Origin: Cyclospora cayetanensis
Lineage: Eukaryota > Apicomplexa > Conoidasida > Eucoccidiorida > Eimeriidae
Assembly: GCF_002999335.1 (NCBI RefSeq)
Contig: NW_020312199.1
Span: 1-45,529 of the forward strand
Direction of reading: 5' to 3'
Length of the DNA stretch: 45,529 nt
Shown: positions 44,475 to 45,529 of the stretch, piece after piece
Layout of the letters: every line of letters starts with the position of its first letter
How positions within the stretch are numbered: position 1 is the first letter of the stretch
Notes under the pieces: generated by a model
The model's input: the letters and a program-made list of their open reading frames with translations, nothing else
Told to the model about the DNA's origin: nothing
The model's database searches: none
Translations under genes and position numbers: made by a program

Positions 44475-45297
44475 GTAAGCGCCTCATTGGTTTGGAAATC
44501 CAGCCAAACGTGGAGCTGTTTTCTGTGTGTGCACAAACAACCCTCTCTTGCATACGAATTCTGCTTCACGTTCTGCCCGCTTTCCTGCGCTATGCTCTCC
44601 CCCTTCCTCTCTCCGTGCCACTCAGCCCTCTCCTCTGTTTGCTATCGCACGTGCATGCATACGTACCAGCAGCTCGGTACGCCAGTTCGCCCTTCACAAC
44701 GCTGTTTCGCTCAACTCTCCTCCGTCGTGAACTCTGGAGCGTTCAGTCCACACTCTCACACACACACTGCCGTTTCCCCTGTGACTTCGCCTTTTGATGC
44801 ACTTTATAAAGTTTTCTAAAGGCTCCCTTCTGAGCCTTTCTCCCTGCCTAGAATGCTGCCTCACCATCCTTCTCTGCGTTGCATGCTCGAGCTTCCATAG
44901 ACGCACCACCACTGAATCTTCCCAGCGCTTTATTGCGTATGCCCTACGCCGCCCCTGTGCCTCGCTTTATCCATACTATGTCTGAATCTACACACACACA
45001 CACACATATATGTACGTCTATACTCATATGCCTGCTCTCCTTTTCGAGTGACTTGCAACATTTGTGGGCTTCTACCACACTCCTTTCCCGCGCAAAAAGG
45101 GATAAGGTGCATTGCTACCGTGCAACTACCTCTTTCGCTCTCTATCCCTTTTTCTGTTTGTTCCACTCTCCACTTTCTCTCCATCTATCCATCTCTTTTT
45201 GACTCTCGCTATCTTCAATTTTCTCTCACTTTCTCCCCTTCTATCTAGCTCTCTTTTTAACTCTCTCTTTCTCCAATTCTCTCTGTATCTCCAATTC

Positions 45298-45353
<56 letters not shown>

Positions 45354-45529
45354 TCTCTCTCTCCCTCTCCCTCTACTCTCCCTCACTCTTTCCCACTCCC
45401 CCTTCCCCCTCATTCTCCCCTCTCTTTTTCTTTCTCTTTTTCTTCACCCCCCTCGTCTCCTCTCCGCTCACACCTGCACCTCCTTTCCCTTTTGCTCTCT
45501 TTCTCTCATCTTGCTTGCATGTACTCATT
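44475..45529. other. 3' region of the MINDY gene
   Basis: This is probably the next intron, an unlocated last exon and/or the 3' UTR. The frame continues open without splicing to a stop at 44817-44819, but the translated sequence (Cys/Ser/His-rich, no family match) looks like intron. The rest is pyrimidine-rich on the + strand. No other gene is seen. Confidence 0.5.
45309..45372. repeat. (CT)n microsatellite
   Basis: About 25 uninterrupted ct units from 45311, then ccctct variants, inside a long pyrimidine-only region from about 45120 to the window end. Confidence 0.95.

Noticed and set aside
44475..44819. C-terminal extension of MINDY by read-through
   Set aside because: A good gtaagc donor lies at 44475 and the downstream residues do not resemble the family; the true last exon was not found.

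Overview
This window looks like nuclear DNA of a coccidian apicomplexan, most likely an Eimeria species. The evidence is multi-exon genes with GT-AG introns, very large proteins full of homopolymeric Gln, Ala and Ser runs encoded by CAG-type triplets, and long AT, TG and CT microsatellites in introns and spacers. A 7 kb stretch (about 33.7-40.6 kb) is almost free of these repeats and carries a decayed retroelement, which fits the alternation of repeat-rich and repeat-poor segments known in Eimeria. No tRNA, rRNA, CRISPR array or bacterial-type operon was seen. All gene models come from reading frames, splice-site phase and remembered family motifs; no search was run.

Layout. 1-583: TG-rich microsatellite. 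584-3639 (+): three-exon gene of unknown function, with a 36-bp minisatellite in intron 1. 4975-17811 (+): one giant gene of about 12 exons that I read as an MscS-like (MSL/Msy-type) mechanosensitive channel of about 3,150 residues. It has a roughly 1,090-residue Gln/Ala-rich N-terminal arm, membrane helices, a roughly 1,400-residue low-complexity insert, an EF-hand-like element and an MscS core with the HPFDVGD signature. 20580-25031 (-): Gln/Ser/Ala-rich protein, function unknown. 25999-32149 (-): three-exon ATG4 autophagy cysteine protease of about 1,629 residues whose catalytic residues are far apart because of low-complexity insertions; its second intron is a long triplet-repeat array. 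34.9-38.9 kb (-): degenerate Ty3/gypsy-type retrotransposon (gag zinc knuckle, protease-like, RT, RNase H). 40926-44474 and possibly beyond (+): MINDY/FAM63-family deubiquitinase with a PTETA repeat, a long polyGln tract and an apparent GC-AG intron. 44.5-45.5 kb: pyrimidine-rich 3' region ending in a CT microsatellite.

The three recognisable genes belong to separate processes (ion flux, ATG8 processing, ubiquitin-chain trimming), and nothing suggests they form a functional cluster. What they share is architecture: a conserved core cut up by long, probably disordered, repeat-encoded inserts that preserve frame. The repeats follow the coding strand, CAG on the + strand in + genes and CTG on the + strand in - genes.
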